Origin: Terrimonas rubra
GTDB lineage: Bacteria > Bacteroidota > Bacteroidia > Chitinophagales > Chitinophagaceae
DNA length: 64,000 nucleotides
NCBI RefSeq assembly: GCF_042686025.1
Contig: NZ_JBHUOZ010000003.1
Coordinates: 1,984,001 to 2,048,000, forward strand
Direction: 5' to 3'
The position numbers were made by a program, and so were the translations under genes. The notes beneath the pieces are model-generated. The model worked only from the letters and a program-made list of their open reading frames with translations, did not search any database and had not been told where the DNA came from. Shown here one piece after another: positions 25,369 through 34,859 of this stretch (within the stretch, counting starts at the first letter, position 1; every line of letters starts with the position of its first letter).

Positions 25369-27028
25369 TGATAACAGTGCCGTCTTTTAATGTCAAAACA
25401 TTGTCTGCAATACGCAGCAGGGCTTCATTTTCCGAGACAATAACAATCGTGCTTTTCTGTTTTAAGTTATTAAGGTAACTGATCATGTTCCGTGCAAATT
25501 CTTCATTCATACCATCTATCGGGTCTTCCAGCAGTAACAGCCTTTTATGGCCCAGCATGGCCCGCAGCAATAGTATTTTCTTCCTTGCGCTGAAAGAAAG
25601 TTCGGTATCCGTTTCACTGAGTATGGTTAAAAATCCTTCTGTGAACCGGCCTGAAAAATCGTTCATGCCCCATTTCTCTGCCAGCTCAAGTACTTCCTGC
25701 GCTCCCAGGTGATCACGGCCCAGGATGATATTATCCAGCAAAGAGCCTTTGATCACCGTCATGTCTTCGAGGTATACACCGGTAACCTCCCTGAAGGAAG
25801 ATTTATCAAGATTTTTCAGGGGTACTTTATCAAAAAGTATATTGCCGTTCACCGGCTCATAAAACCCCGCCATCATGTTCAGCAATAATGACTTGCCCAC
25901 TCCCAGCGGTCCGCGTATTACCGTAATGCCATTACCCGGTATCTGAAAGTTAAGGTTAGTGAGAATGGGTTTCTGGTCACTGAAACGGAACATCACATCT
26001 TTAAAAATAATGTTCATCCCTGCATCGGAAGGTGGCATTTCGATCTCGGCCGACAACTCTTCCTCCAGTCCCGTTACTTTTTCCAGTTTCTGCAGGGAAG
26101 TGATCACGTCATAATAACTTTCCAGGCTTTTGATCAGCTTCTCTACGGCCATTAAAATGGTCAGCACCACAATCTCTGCGGCCACAAAGGCGCCGATGTT
26201 CAGTTCCTGGTTGATGAGCAGGTATACGCCGATACCCAGCATCAGCAGGGTGATCACCACTTTAAACCCCACTATTACCCAGTATTGAAACAACAGTACT
26301 TTGAAATGTGAGGTACGTGCTTCCAGGTAATTCACAACCCTTTCATCGGTGCCCGTCAGGTGGGTATTGGCCCTTGAATTAAGCTTGAATGTTTTTACTG
26401 AACCGGCAATATCCTCCAGCCAAGAAGCTACTTCATACTTCCGGTCACTCTCATCCACACTGGATTTAATACCGGAGTTCATGGAGAACCGGAATATCAG
26501 TATGACAATAGCAACCACCATGGCACCAAATAAAAGGAACCAGGGGTGATAAAAGGAAAGCAGCAGGATGCCAAAAACAATCTGGATCAAAGCCGTGGGT
26601 ATCTCCAGCAATATTTTGGAAATACCTTTCTGCAGGTTGGGTGCATCAAAAAAGCGGTTCACCAGCTCGGGCAGGTAATATTTTTTGTTGGCCGTAAGAT
26701 TGATCCTGGGAAGCTTTTCCGCAAAAGCCAGGGCATATTCCACAAAGATCTTTTGCTGTATCTTTTCAATGATCTGCATTACCCTGATACGAAAAAAACC
26801 CGCCAGGAATGTCCCCAACACCACAAAAGCGATGAGCAGGTACAATGAAGTAACCATTGTTGCTCCCAGTACAAAGCTTACAATAGCCTGTATACCCAGG
26901 GGGATGCTAAGCTGTACCAGGCCACTCAATATGGCATAGATATAAATACTGCCAACATCCTTTTTTTCTTTTGTTATGTATTGGAATAACTTTCTACTCT
27001 TGATCTGAATATCAGGATTTAATGCCAT
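25352..27028 (-). CDS. ABC transporter, fused membrane and ATP-binding domains, degenerate nucleotide site
   Basis: 558 aa. Six-helix exporter membrane domain (about 20-310), then an ATP-binding domain. Walker A is intact (GPLGVGKS, K379), but other motifs are altered: Q-loop position E421 in VYLED, signature LSFSA (477-481) instead of LSGGQ, Walker B end ED (E501 D502) instead of DE, and SEN (E533) at the H-loop. The protein may bind ATP but hydrolyse it weakly or differently. No C39 peptidase domain is present. It is the first transport gene after the TetR regulator in a four-gene operon with HlyD and TolC, a type-I-secretion-like exporter; no substrate gene is adjacent. Confidence 0.9.
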   Translation of the reverse strand: MALNPDIQIKSRKLFQYITKEKKDVGSIYIYAILSGLVQLSIPLGIQAIVSFVLGATMVTSLYLLIAFVVLGTFLAGFFRIRVMQIIEKIQQKIFVEYALAFAEKLPRINLTANKKYYLPELVNRFFDAPNLQKGISKILLEIPTALIQIVFGILLLSFYHPWFLLFGAMVVAIVILIFRFSMNSGIKSSVDESDRKYEVASWLEDIAGSVKTFKLNSRANTHLTGTDERVVNYLEARTSHFKVLLFQYWVIVGFKVVITLLMLGIGVYLLINQELNIGAFVAAEIVVLTILMAVEKLIKSLESYYDVITSLQKLEKVTGLEEELSAEIEMPPSDAGMNIIFKDVMFRFSDQKPILTNLNFQIPGNGITVIRGPLGVGKSLLLNMMAGFYEPVNGNILFDKVPLKNLDKSSFREVTGVYLEDMTVIKGSLLDNIILGRDHLGAQEVLELAEKWGMNDFSGRFTEGFLTILSETDTELSFSARKKILLLRAMLGHKRLLLLEDPIDGMNEEFARNMISYLNNLKQKSTIVIVSENEALLRIADNVLTLKDGTVISEHKD

Positions 27029-27030
27029 GT

Positions 27031-27711
27031 TTAATGTGATTTAAGCGCAGAGAATACTAATTGGTTCAGGTAATCAAATACGTATTTCCGGTGTTCTTTT
27101 CTTGATTTGTTATCCGTAAGCGACGGAAGGTGTTCACTGAAAAACTGCTGCCCATGGGCTGTTTCCAGTACAGTACTGGCCAAAGATTTCGGGTATTTAA
27201 AACCCGGGGCCAGCTGAAGAATGATCTCATGAATAAAGTGGCAAAGGCTTTTAAGCGGACTGAAAACTTTTTCCTCATTAATGGCATCTACTTCCTTTAC
27301 CAGGTAAGCCTTACTGCTTTCGGCAATCACAATAGCGTGTAGTTTTTCCAGGTTATAGTCCTGCACCTTCGAAACCACCGCATCATCGTGCATAATAATA
27401 CGCAGCATAAGCCGTAACTTTTCTTCCGGATCAGCAATATGCTGTAAACGCATTTTTGCCACAAATTCAAGGTAACACCAATACCAGTTAAGGATATAAG
27501 TGAGCAGTTTGTACTTGGAAGAGAAATAACGGTAGATCGTAGCCTCGGTGGAATCTATTTTCTGGGCCAGCTTTTTAAAAGTAAATTGTTCAAACCCTAC
27601 TTCGTGAATAAGATGAATGGCATTATTCACAATAGTTTTTCCCAGGTCACTTGACTCAGGATCGCGGAGATAAAGACGCTCGTTCAGCTTAAACTTCAGT
27701 AAGAAATCCAT
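27031..27711 (-). CDS. TetR-family transcriptional regulator
   Basis: 226 aa. N-terminal helix-turn-helix about residues 24-70 (IVNNAIHLIHEVGFEQFTFKKLAQKIDSTEATIYRYFSSKYKLL). The C-terminal ligand domain is not specific. It ends two bases before the ABC gene and leads the exporter operon, which it probably represses. AGACTATT repeats at 27726-27733 and 27739-27746, just upstream of its start, may be the binding region. Confidence 0.9.
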   Translation of the reverse strand: MDFLLKFKLNERLYLRDPESSDLGKTIVNNAIHLIHEVGFEQFTFKKLAQKIDSTEATIYRYFSSKYKLLTYILNWYWCYLEFVAKMRLQHIADPEEKLRLMLRIIMHDDAVVSKVQDYNLEKLHAIVIAESSKAYLVKEVDAINEEKVFSPLKSLCHFIHEIILQLAPGFKYPKSLASTVLETAHGQQFFSEHLPSLTDNKSRKEHRKYVFDYLNQLVFSALKSH

Positions 27712-28021
27712 AACCTGTAATTATTAGACTATTTAACCAGACTATTACAAAATTATGTAAAACTACCAAAATTTAAAGTTAAGCAATCATTAATAATAGT
27801 ATTACTATCATAAAATAAACCTACCTCCCTCCTTATCTATTGATTATCAATTTCATATATTTTTAGAAGGGCGCTCGTTTAAATAAACTTTTAGGAATAT
27901 ATGCCTCCCTCCTCTTTGTACAGTATACAAGCAGCAGTTCCTGCTTTGAGCAATCAAAGCCGGGGAATACAAAAAATTTAATTTGTATTTTTATAGCAAA
28001 AAAGGGAGAGAGATTTAGACA
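27712..28021. other. Intergenic region between divergent TetR and AraC genes
   Basis: 310 bases, AT-rich. It holds AGACTATT twice 13 bases apart (27726-27733, 27739-27746) on the TetR side. GCTTTGA-GCAA-TCAAAGC, a perfect 7-bp hairpin, lies at 27943-27960 on the AraC side. The minus-strand open frame crossing it (27863-28174) lacks family features and overlaps the AraC gene, so it is not called. Confidence 0.4.
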
Positions 28022-28837
28022 ATGAAGGAAATATTTGAAACATTCAAACCCCAAAATCCGGTTGTCAAAAAATTTGTTGATTATTATTATATAGACATCA
28101 AACCCACTAATACCAACACCGAATTTCAATGTTTTCCGCATTTCAATAATACCATTTCGCTTTACCAATCTCATATCCGGTTAGAAAATGGAGCAATGAA
28201 ATTTGTAGCAGGACCTGCAAGACCTTTTCAAATTTTTACGCCCATCCGGGATAAAGTACTAACCGTAAAACAATCGGGAAAAGTTTTCAGAATTGTCATT
28301 GTGTTTCATCCCCTGGGGGTCCAGCAGTTTTATAAGAACGTAAATTTTTCTGATTACATTACAGATTACGCGTTTTTTTCTCCGCAGGAATTGAAAGATT
28401 TTTTTTCGACCACAGAGACCACTATGCTGACCGGTTTACTGGATAGCTCACTGGAAAAGAGATTCGAGAGATTTGAGAATATGATCCTTGAAAAATCCAT
28501 TCAATACATTTTTAATCATCACGAAAACTTTTCAGTCACAGCAATCTCCTGCAATATTGGAGTAAGCAGGCAACACCTCAACCGGGTTTTTCAATCGCAT
28601 TTAGGTATTTCAGTAAAGAAATTTCATGAAATAGTTCTTTTCAGACAAAGCCTTAATAAGAAGTTGTTTGAAAACCCCGGAAGAAGTTTTACAAAAATTG
28701 CCTACGATTTCAATTTCAGCGACCAATCTCATTTCAATAAGACCTATAAAAACCTGACAGCAAATTCACCAAAATCTTTTTTTACAAAAGGGATCGTACT
28801 GGGAAAGGAAGACACATTCTGGCACCTGAAACCTTAA
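28022..28837 (+). CDS. AraC-family transcriptional regulator
   Basis: 271 aa. The N-terminal domain is a DUF6597-like sensor region (FNNTISLYQSH, FVAGPARPFQIFTPIRDK). The C-terminal AraC domain shows both helix-turn-helix units: FSVTAISCNIGVSRQHLNRVFQ and FTKIAYDFNFSDQSHFNKTYK. Start ATG 28022 follows a purine-rich GGGAGAGAGA. The next gene, an esterase on the same strand 69 bases on, may be its target. Confidence 0.88.
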   Translation: MKEIFETFKPQNPVVKKFVDYYYIDIKPTNTNTEFQCFPHFNNTISLYQSHIRLENGAMKFVAGPARPFQIFTPIRDKVLTVKQSGKVFRIVIVFHPLGVQQFYKNVNFSDYITDYAFFSPQELKDFFSTTETTMLTGLLDSSLEKRFERFENMILEKSIQYIFNHHENFSVTAISCNIGVSRQHLNRVFQSHLGISVKKFHEIVLFRQSLNKKLFENPGRSFTKIAYDFNFSDQSHFNKTYKNLTANSPKSFFTKGIVLGKEDTFWHLKP

Positions 28838-28906
28838 GTTGCATGTTCCATTTTTACAAGTTTTTGCCATTTATTGGTTTTAGTTTTGTTGCCTAAATTC
28901 TGATCT

Positions 28907-29986
28907 ATGAGGCATTCCCTAACTTTTTTTTGTGGCTTAGCGGGAAAGACGAGGACATTCTCCAATATTGATATAAATAAAACACATTCACAAAAGACCA
29001 TTTTTCTTTTGTTGATCATTCAACTGCTCTGTTGTAGTTTTTGTTTTGCCCAGCCTTATTCCCAGTTGAGTACTTCCGACACAATAACTATCCGTTCAAA
29101 AGTATTCCAAACAGAAAGAAAAGTAATTATTACAAAGTCATTGAAGATAAAGAATGATCTTCAAAATAACTGCATTATCTATATGGATGCAGACGATAGT
29201 AATATCAACGGGATATTCCTGCAATCAGCAAATAATTTAATGGCATATGATGAAATACCGCAAAGCTACCTGGTTGGAATTATTCATGAAAACAGGAATA
29301 CCGAGCTATTAGAAAAAGATAAACTATTAAAGTTCCTTATGGAAGAAGTAATTCCTTTACTGAATGACAAATTCAGTATTGCCAATCAACTTACGATAGC
29401 CGGGCATTCCTTTGGCGGATATTTTGCGACCTATGCGTTTATTAAAGAAAATGTTTTATTTAATTCCTGTATTGCCATTAGTCCGGCCTACTGGCCTAAT
29501 AAAAGTGATGTTCTTGATCTGTTACATCAAAACGTAAATACTATTCATGGCAATTTTTATTTAACCATTGGTGATAAAAGATGGGATGATATTTCTTTGA
29601 GAAAATATGTCTTCAAAGCACAAAATATAGTAAAAAATAAAAGCAATATTTTTTTCAACTTTACTGACTTAAAAGGCTTTAGCCATAATGCTACACCAAC
29701 AGTTGGTTTTGGTGCCGGCCTCAGTTTTATTTATGACGAATGGGAATGGCAAAAAATCCTGATTGAACAGGAAAGAAACCTGAGATCCTTCCCTGATTTT
29801 TGGGGACATACCGAAATAAAAGCAGATGCCTTGTTTCATTTACAAAGAGTTTCTGAAGCAAAGGTCTTTTTTAAAGAAGCATTAAAAAATGTATCGGCAG
29901 ACAATAATTTACCTGCACAGGAGAAAAAAATAATAACCAAAAGATTAAAGCATAAAATTAAAAGCTGCAGACAGAAGAAGTCATAA
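28907..29986 (+). CDS. Secreted alpha/beta-hydrolase (esterase, IroE/EstD-like)
   Basis: 359 aa. A hydrophobic export signal lies at about residues 31-49 (FLLLIIQLLCCSFCFAQ), unusually far from the ATG; the true start may be a non-ATG codon further in. The esterase part has the nucleophile elbow GHSFGG (Ser in AGHSFGGYFATYAF) and a late SHNATP that supplies the catalytic His. After the hydrolase domain comes a short helical tail with FPDFWGHTEIKADALFHLQ. It should hydrolyse an ester in the periplasm; the substrate is unknown. Confidence 0.78.
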   Translation: MRHSLTFFCGLAGKTRTFSNIDINKTHSQKTIFLLLIIQLLCCSFCFAQPYSQLSTSDTITIRSKVFQTERKVIITKSLKIKNDLQNNCIIYMDADDSNINGIFLQSANNLMAYDEIPQSYLVGIIHENRNTELLEKDKLLKFLMEEVIPLLNDKFSIANQLTIAGHSFGGYFATYAFIKENVLFNSCIAISPAYWPNKSDVLDLLHQNVNTIHGNFYLTIGDKRWDDISLRKYVFKAQNIVKNKSNIFFNFTDLKGFSHNATPTVGFGAGLSFIYDEWEWQKILIEQERNLRSFPDFWGHTEIKADALFHLQRVSEAKVFFKEALKNVSADNNLPAQEKKIITKRLKHKIKSCRQKKS

Positions 29987-30087
29987 ACAATACTTTGTTT
30001 ATATTAATCAATCCTTTTCCGGAGAGTGTTCCAATACTAAAAGGTCATTCATCAGAAAAGCATATTCGCTCTTAAGAAGGCTGTTTA

Positions 30088-31020
30088 TTAAATAGTTTTA
30101 GCTATTCTTTCCAGCAGTTCTTTGGTCTTTTTAATACCGGTATATTCATCCAGCTTACTACCCTCGTATTCAATGCCCACATAACCTTTAAAGCCCGATG
30201 CTTTCACGGTTTTCATGATCCGCTTATAATCAGTTTCAATGCAGTTACCCGCTTCATCAAAATCGTATGTTTTAGCACTGGCTCCTTTGGCATAGGGCAT
30301 TAATTCTGCTACTCCTGTATACCGGTCATATTCTTCTGCACAACCATTGGCATCGCGTTTTATACAAAAATTACCAAAGTCGGGTAAAGTGCCTACGTTT
30401 TTTTTATTCACCCCTTTCATTACTGCGGCCAGCCATTTACCATTGGAGGAGTAACCACCGTGGTTTTCAACAATAATATTGATACCGGCTTTTTCGCCAT
30501 ATTCCCCGAGGCTGCCTAAGCCATCGATGGCAGCTTGCTGCACGTCCTCCGCACTGCCTTCGCCATAACTGTTTACCCGGATAGTGCTGCACCCTAAATA
30601 TTTTGCCGCGTCCACCCATTTGTAATGGTTTTCTACCGCCTGTTTTCTTTTAGCTTCATCCAGGTTAGCCAGGCCGCCTTCCCCATCTATCATGATGAGA
30701 TGGTTTTTTACACCGTTATCTTTACATCGTTTCAACAGCTCATTCAAATAAGTGTTATCCTTTGCCTTATCCTTGAAAAACTGGTTCACATACTCCACCA
30801 CGCTGATACCAAATTCTTTTTTGGCAATAAGAGGAAAGTCAAGGTTAGTGATCTTGTTGCTGAATAAAGTTTTGTGCAGCGACCACTGCGCCAGCGATAT
30901 CTCAAAGAATGATTTTTTTACTGGTGAAGCTTCCGCTACAAAAGGCAGGGAGCTGAGGGAGCCGGCACCGGCTGTAATAATTCCCAGTTGTTTCAGAAAA
31001 ATCCGACGATCAGTAGGCAT
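30088..31020 (-). CDS. Secreted sugar-phosphate isomerase/epimerase-like TIM-barrel protein
   Basis: 310 aa. A twin-arginine signal (DRRIFLKQLGIITAGAGSL, residues 4-22, cleaved near AEA) precedes an AP-endonuclease-2-like TIM barrel. Metal-ligand segments are visible: IIVENHGGY, GTLPDFGNF, and GYVGIEYEG near the end. The family includes xylose isomerase-like and keto-sugar epimerase enzymes; several periplasmic Tat members occur in Bacteroidota carbohydrate metabolism. The substrate is unknown. Confidence 0.85.
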   Translation of the reverse strand: MPTDRRIFLKQLGIITAGAGSLSSLPFVAEASPVKKSFFEISLAQWSLHKTLFSNKITNLDFPLIAKKEFGISVVEYVNQFFKDKAKDNTYLNELLKRCKDNGVKNHLIMIDGEGGLANLDEAKRKQAVENHYKWVDAAKYLGCSTIRVNSYGEGSAEDVQQAAIDGLGSLGEYGEKAGINIIVENHGGYSSNGKWLAAVMKGVNKKNVGTLPDFGNFCIKRDANGCAEEYDRYTGVAELMPYAKGASAKTYDFDEAGNCIETDYKRIMKTVKASGFKGYVGIEYEGSKLDEYTGIKKTKELLERIAKTI

Positions 31021-31401
31021 GCAATCTTATTTTAATTTCAGCAATTTACAGTTTTTAATTGATTGATTTATCCCTGTAGTAATACTTTCGTTACCGGCAA
31101 TCTTTTACCGCGTAAATCATGGATAACAAAACGTAATACTATTTATTTCATCGGGATCCGCTCATGTAGCTTTTAATAAAAATTTGCAATTACCGGAACG
31201 CCGGGAACATTAACGAACCAGACGTTCTTTAACATACAGTAAGTGTATCAAAAACAAACAGTTCTATATTGCTTAAATACATATATTTCTGGTAATCAAT
31301 CATTTTATATTTGGCATATTTTTGAGCAAGTATTATTGAGGTTTCAACCAGATCAACCGGAAATTTTGTATGTTATCTATAAACACAAACCGTTTTCCTT
31401 T
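31021..31401. promoter_or_regulatory. Divergent intergenic region with a promoter of the S41 protease gene
   Basis: 381 bases between the divergent TIM-barrel and protease genes. TATATTTG at 31306-31313 matches the -7 box and would start a transcript near 31320, leaving an 80-base leader. No clear -33 box. Nothing else recognised. Confidence 0.45.
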
Positions 31402-33096
31402 ATGAAAAATATCAGTATATATCTATGTATTGTATTTATTTTGACAGCTACCAATATGTCAGCGCAAAGAAGTATCGGCGACATGTATGCAGATAGCGTA
31501 CAGGTTATCAGGACAACTGCGAATGCATCCTGGAAAGACAAAGAACATCCTACCCCAGCCGAACTGGAAAAAAGTATCAATCTATTACTTGGAGCTATTA
31601 CTTACCTGGACCAACCCGAGGTAAAAACCCAGGCGCTGGGAAATTCGTATTTATTTTACCGGAGATCCGATGTGTATCAAAGTTTGACTAACTTATATAC
31701 CCTGGCAAAACAATATGATAAAGCTATCGCCGCATTTTCAAAAGCCTATGAAACGGCCAAATGGGATCGTTCAGGAATAGAAAAGGATTCGCTGTATAAG
31801 GACCTGATCGGCTTGCCCGAATGCATTACCTTATTGGAACGTTATAAAGCAAGAACGAAACTATGGAATAACGGGAGTTTTAAAACGCCTTTTAACCCTG
31901 CTATTTCCGAAGATGAAAAAATTGCCGGTTTATCCCTGCTGTGGGCGCAGGCCAAGTATAATTTTGTTTTTATTGATAAGTTGACAACTGATTGGAATAA
32001 AATATACCTGGATTATATTCCCTTAGTAAAAGCAACAAAAGACACCAAAGAATATTACCGGGTACTGATGCAGTTTTATGCCCAATTGCAGGATGGTCAC
32101 ACCAATGTTTTTCCTCCTGATGAATTGGCCAAAGATTTTTATTCCCGGCCACCGGTGAGAACAGAGCTTATAGAAGGACGTGTATTTATTACGAATGTAA
32201 GTAGCCCTGCTTTGGAAAAAACAGGAATAGTACCCGGGCTGGAAATTTTAAAAATTGATGGTGTTCCGGTATTAACTTATGCCGGGAAAAATGTCAGGCC
32301 ATATTTAAGCAGTTCCACCGATCAGGATATGATTGTACGGGAGTTCTCCTATAACTTATTAAGAGGAGAAGCTTCAAACCCAGTAACGCTTGAACTAAAA
32401 GACCGAAATGGCAAAACACGGGCTGTTAGGGTCAACCGGAGTGGTTACACGGATGTAAAAAAACTACCTTCCATTTCCTTTACTACAATAGGTAATACTG
32501 GTTATCTTGTTTTAAACAGCTTTAGTGATGATAGCCTGACGGCAAAATACGATTCCCTGTTCCCTGAAATAGCAAAAACCAAAAACCTGGTTATAGATAT
32601 CCGGTACAATGGAGGCGGGGAAGGAAGTTATGGCTACCATATTTTAAGAACGTTAACTGATAAAGCATTTAAAACATCTTTGGCTAAAACAACAGTTTAC
32701 GAAGGATATCCTGTACCCGGCACAAAATGGATAGAACAACCCCAGGGAAGTATTACACCGGACAGAAAACGTTTTTACGATAAACCCATTGTCCTTTTAA
32801 TCGGGCCACGGACATTTTCGGCTGCCGAAGATTTTGCCATTGTGTTTGAAGATATAAAACGCGGCCAGCTGGTTGGCGAAAGTACAGGCGGCAGTACAGG
32901 ACAACCATTGCATTTTGACCTGCCGGGTGGAGGTTCTGCAAGAGTATGTATGAAAAAAGACCTTTCTCCCAATGGAAAGGAATTTGTAGGCATAGGTATC
33001 ATGCCCGACATAAACGTACCCCTAACAATAAAAGCCATTTATGAAGGCAAAGATGAAGTGTTACTAAAAGCTCTTTCTCTCCTGAACAAAAATTGA
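31402..33096 (+). CDS. S41-family (C-terminal processing type) peptidase
   Basis: 564 aa from ATG 31402, chosen because a signal peptide starts there (MKNISIYLCIVFILTATNMSA); an in-frame start at 31243 would lie before the promoter. An N-terminal helical region with a TPR-like pair is followed by a PDZ-like segment (VPGLEILKIDGVPVLTY). The S41 core follows: GNTGYLVLNSFSDD, NLVIDIRYNGGG, and the nucleophile region GPRTFSAAEDFAIVF. It should cleave proteins in the periplasm; targets are unknown. It is convergent with the VOC gene. Confidence 0.88.
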   Translation: MKNISIYLCIVFILTATNMSAQRSIGDMYADSVQVIRTTANASWKDKEHPTPAELEKSINLLLGAITYLDQPEVKTQALGNSYLFYRRSDVYQSLTNLYTLAKQYDKAIAAFSKAYETAKWDRSGIEKDSLYKDLIGLPECITLLERYKARTKLWNNGSFKTPFNPAISEDEKIAGLSLLWAQAKYNFVFIDKLTTDWNKIYLDYIPLVKATKDTKEYYRVLMQFYAQLQDGHTNVFPPDELAKDFYSRPPVRTELIEGRVFITNVSSPALEKTGIVPGLEILKIDGVPVLTYAGKNVRPYLSSSTDQDMIVREFSYNLLRGEASNPVTLELKDRNGKTRAVRVNRSGYTDVKKLPSISFTTIGNTGYLVLNSFSDDSLTAKYDSLFPEIAKTKNLVIDIRYNGGGEGSYGYHILRTLTDKAFKTSLAKTTVYEGYPVPGTKWIEQPQGSITPDRKRFYDKPIVLLIGPRTFSAAEDFAIVFEDIKRGQLVGESTGGSTGQPLHFDLPGGGSARVCMKKDLSPNGKEFVGIGIMPDINVPLTIKAIYEGKDEVLLKALSLLNKN

Positions 33097-33108
33097 TCAG
33101 TACCATAC

Positions 33109-33483
33109 TCACTTGTCATGGATTGATATATCCTGGCCAAATTGCAGGATATAACCATTGTTATCATAAATAGCAAACTCTCGCATCTCCCATGGAAAAT
33201 TTTCTATTTCGTAACATATTTTCACTTTATCCTTTAGCTTTTCCCATAACTCATCTACTGCATCAATATTAAAGTAAAAACTACCAGTAAAAACAGGACC
33301 GGTAAAAGGACGGTGAGCATTGGGTTTTGCCAGCATGATGGCTACATGATCTCTGGATAAAGAGGCCCAGCCCCACTCCTCATTCTTAGCCCGCAATACA
33401 AAACCAAGTAGCTCGGTATAAAAAAGGATAGTATCCTCAAACTGGTCTGTAGAAATCATAGGGCGTATGGCTGTAAACTGCAT
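33109..33483 (-). CDS. VOC (glyoxalase/bleomycin-resistance fold) protein
   Basis: 124 aa. The paired beta-alpha-beta-beta-beta modules of the VOC fold are visible: TAIRPMISTDQFEDTILFYTELLGF and FYFNIDAVDELWEKLKDK, then the strand MREFAIYDNNGYILQFGQ. Its Glu/His metal ligands are only partly recognisable, so catalytic activity is uncertain. Small single-gene unit, 12 bases from the convergent protease gene. Confidence 0.85.
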   Translation of the reverse strand: MQFTAIRPMISTDQFEDTILFYTELLGFVLRAKNEEWGWASLSRDHVAIMLAKPNAHRPFTGPVFTGSFYFNIDAVDELWEKLKDKVKICYEIENFPWEMREFAIYDNNGYILQFGQDISIHDK

Positions 33484-33549
33484 GGTTATTGATTTACCGG
33501 AATGAAATAAATAGTAATAAAGTATGTTCCAATTAAGGACTAACCAAAT

Positions 33550-34857
33550 TTACTGAATATTAAACAGAATGGTAAAAGTAGCGCCTTTCCCTTCCACGGC
33601 CTCAACAGCCAGGCCCATATCATGATAATGGGCAATAGCTTTTACAATAGAAAGGCCCAGGCCATAACCCTCGCCGGTAGTCTGCCCCGCCCGCTGAAAA
33701 CGGTCAAATAAAGTCGGAATGGCCGCAGGTGCAATGCCCTGCCCGGTATCGGCAATCCGTACGGCGTATTTATCATTTGTAACAGTGCCGGTTATACTTA
33801 TCTTGCCTGCATGCCGGTTATAACGGATGGCATTATTGATAACGTTGAACAACAGTTGAAACAGAAGATCGCGGTTCACCCGCTGTAAGGGCGCAACCGG
33901 TTCCATATTTATCGTCAATTGAATTTCCTTGGCGTTGAGCCTGTCCTGCAACTCCTCAACCACTTCATTCATCAGTTCGGCTATACCCACCTGTTCCGTT
34001 AAAGCAAACTGGTCATTTTCAATACGGGAAATGAGTAACAGAGAATTAACGATACGTTTCAGGCGGTTGAGGGTCTTCATCATGGCCACCAGTTTGTCCT
34101 GGGCCACATCATCCAGGTCCTCCATCATCAGGTTCTCCATCTTGGTTTGCAGGATAGTAATAGGCGTCAGCAGTTCATGGGAAGCATTCCCGGTAAAGGC
34201 CCTTTCCCTTTCAAAGTCCTCATGTATTTTACCCATCAGGTTAATGAGTGACTGGTCCAGGTATTGGAAGTCTGAAGTACTGGTTTTAATGGGTTGCAGG
34301 TTTTTCGTAAACGGGAATTGCTGGTTCACCAGCTTGGAGCGGATAATAACGTTCAAAGGTTTTAACAGCAGCCTCGTGTAGATAAGATCTGCCAGGATGG
34401 TCAGCACAATGAGCCCGCCCAGTATGTACAGGGCCATACGTTGTAGAGGACGGTTATACTGCTCGATGGTAGCAATGGTCTTACCTACTTCCAGCATGTA
34501 TTTTTTTCCCTGGTATTCAAATTCATGGCTCAATACCCTGTAGGTGAGTGTATCGCCTTCCACCAGGCGTTGCGAGGTTTGTATGGTGTCGGCAATGGTC
34601 TGGGTTACCGGCTCCAGGGATATATATTCCTCTTTCAGCATGGTATAACTGCCGTAACTGGAATCGCCCTGGAAATAATAATCCAGTCCGTCACGGTCAA
34701 TAACCTTCAACACCTTTTTCTTTTGCTGCTGCAGGTAATAGTTGGTGTATTGAAAAGCCACCCTGCTCACCAGTAAAGGCAGGAGTAAAACGAATAAGAT
34801 CACGATGGCCAGTTTGGACAAAGTGACAAATAAGGTGAGTTTAGTAAGCAGTTTCAA
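33550..34857 (-). CDS. Membrane sensor histidine kinase
   Basis: 435 aa. Two transmembrane segments (about 12-34 and 143-160) enclose a periplasmic sensor of about 105 aa. The dimerisation/phospho-acceptor motif NASHELLTPITILQ has H227. The ATP-binding domain has N-box NVINNAIRYNRH, DTGQGIAP and GYGLGLSIVKAIA. It should autophosphorylate and pass phosphate to the response regulator encoded two bases upstream. The signal is unknown, but the envelope genes leading the same strand run suggest cell-surface sensing. Confidence 0.95.
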   Translation of the reverse strand: MKLLTKLTLFVTLSKLAIVILFVLLLPLLVSRVAFQYTNYYLQQQKKKVLKVIDRDGLDYYFQGDSSYGSYTMLKEEYISLEPVTQTIADTIQTSQRLVEGDTLTYRVLSHEFEYQGKKYMLEVGKTIATIEQYNRPLQRMALYILGGLIVLTILADLIYTRLLLKPLNVIIRSKLVNQQFPFTKNLQPIKTSTSDFQYLDQSLINLMGKIHEDFERERAFTGNASHELLTPITILQTKMENLMMEDLDDVAQDKLVAMMKTLNRLKRIVNSLLLISRIENDQFALTEQVGIAELMNEVVEELQDRLNAKEIQLTINMEPVAPLQRVNRDLLFQLLFNVINNAIRYNRHAGKISITGTVTNDKYAVRIADTGQGIAPAAIPTLFDRFQRAGQTTGEGYGLGLSIVKAIAHYHDMGLAVEAVEGKGATFTILFNIQ

Positions 34858-34859
34858 AT

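Noticed and set aside
27863..28174. 103-aa minus-strand frame before the AraC gene
   Set aside because: Overlaps the AraC start by 153 bases and has no recognisable domain.
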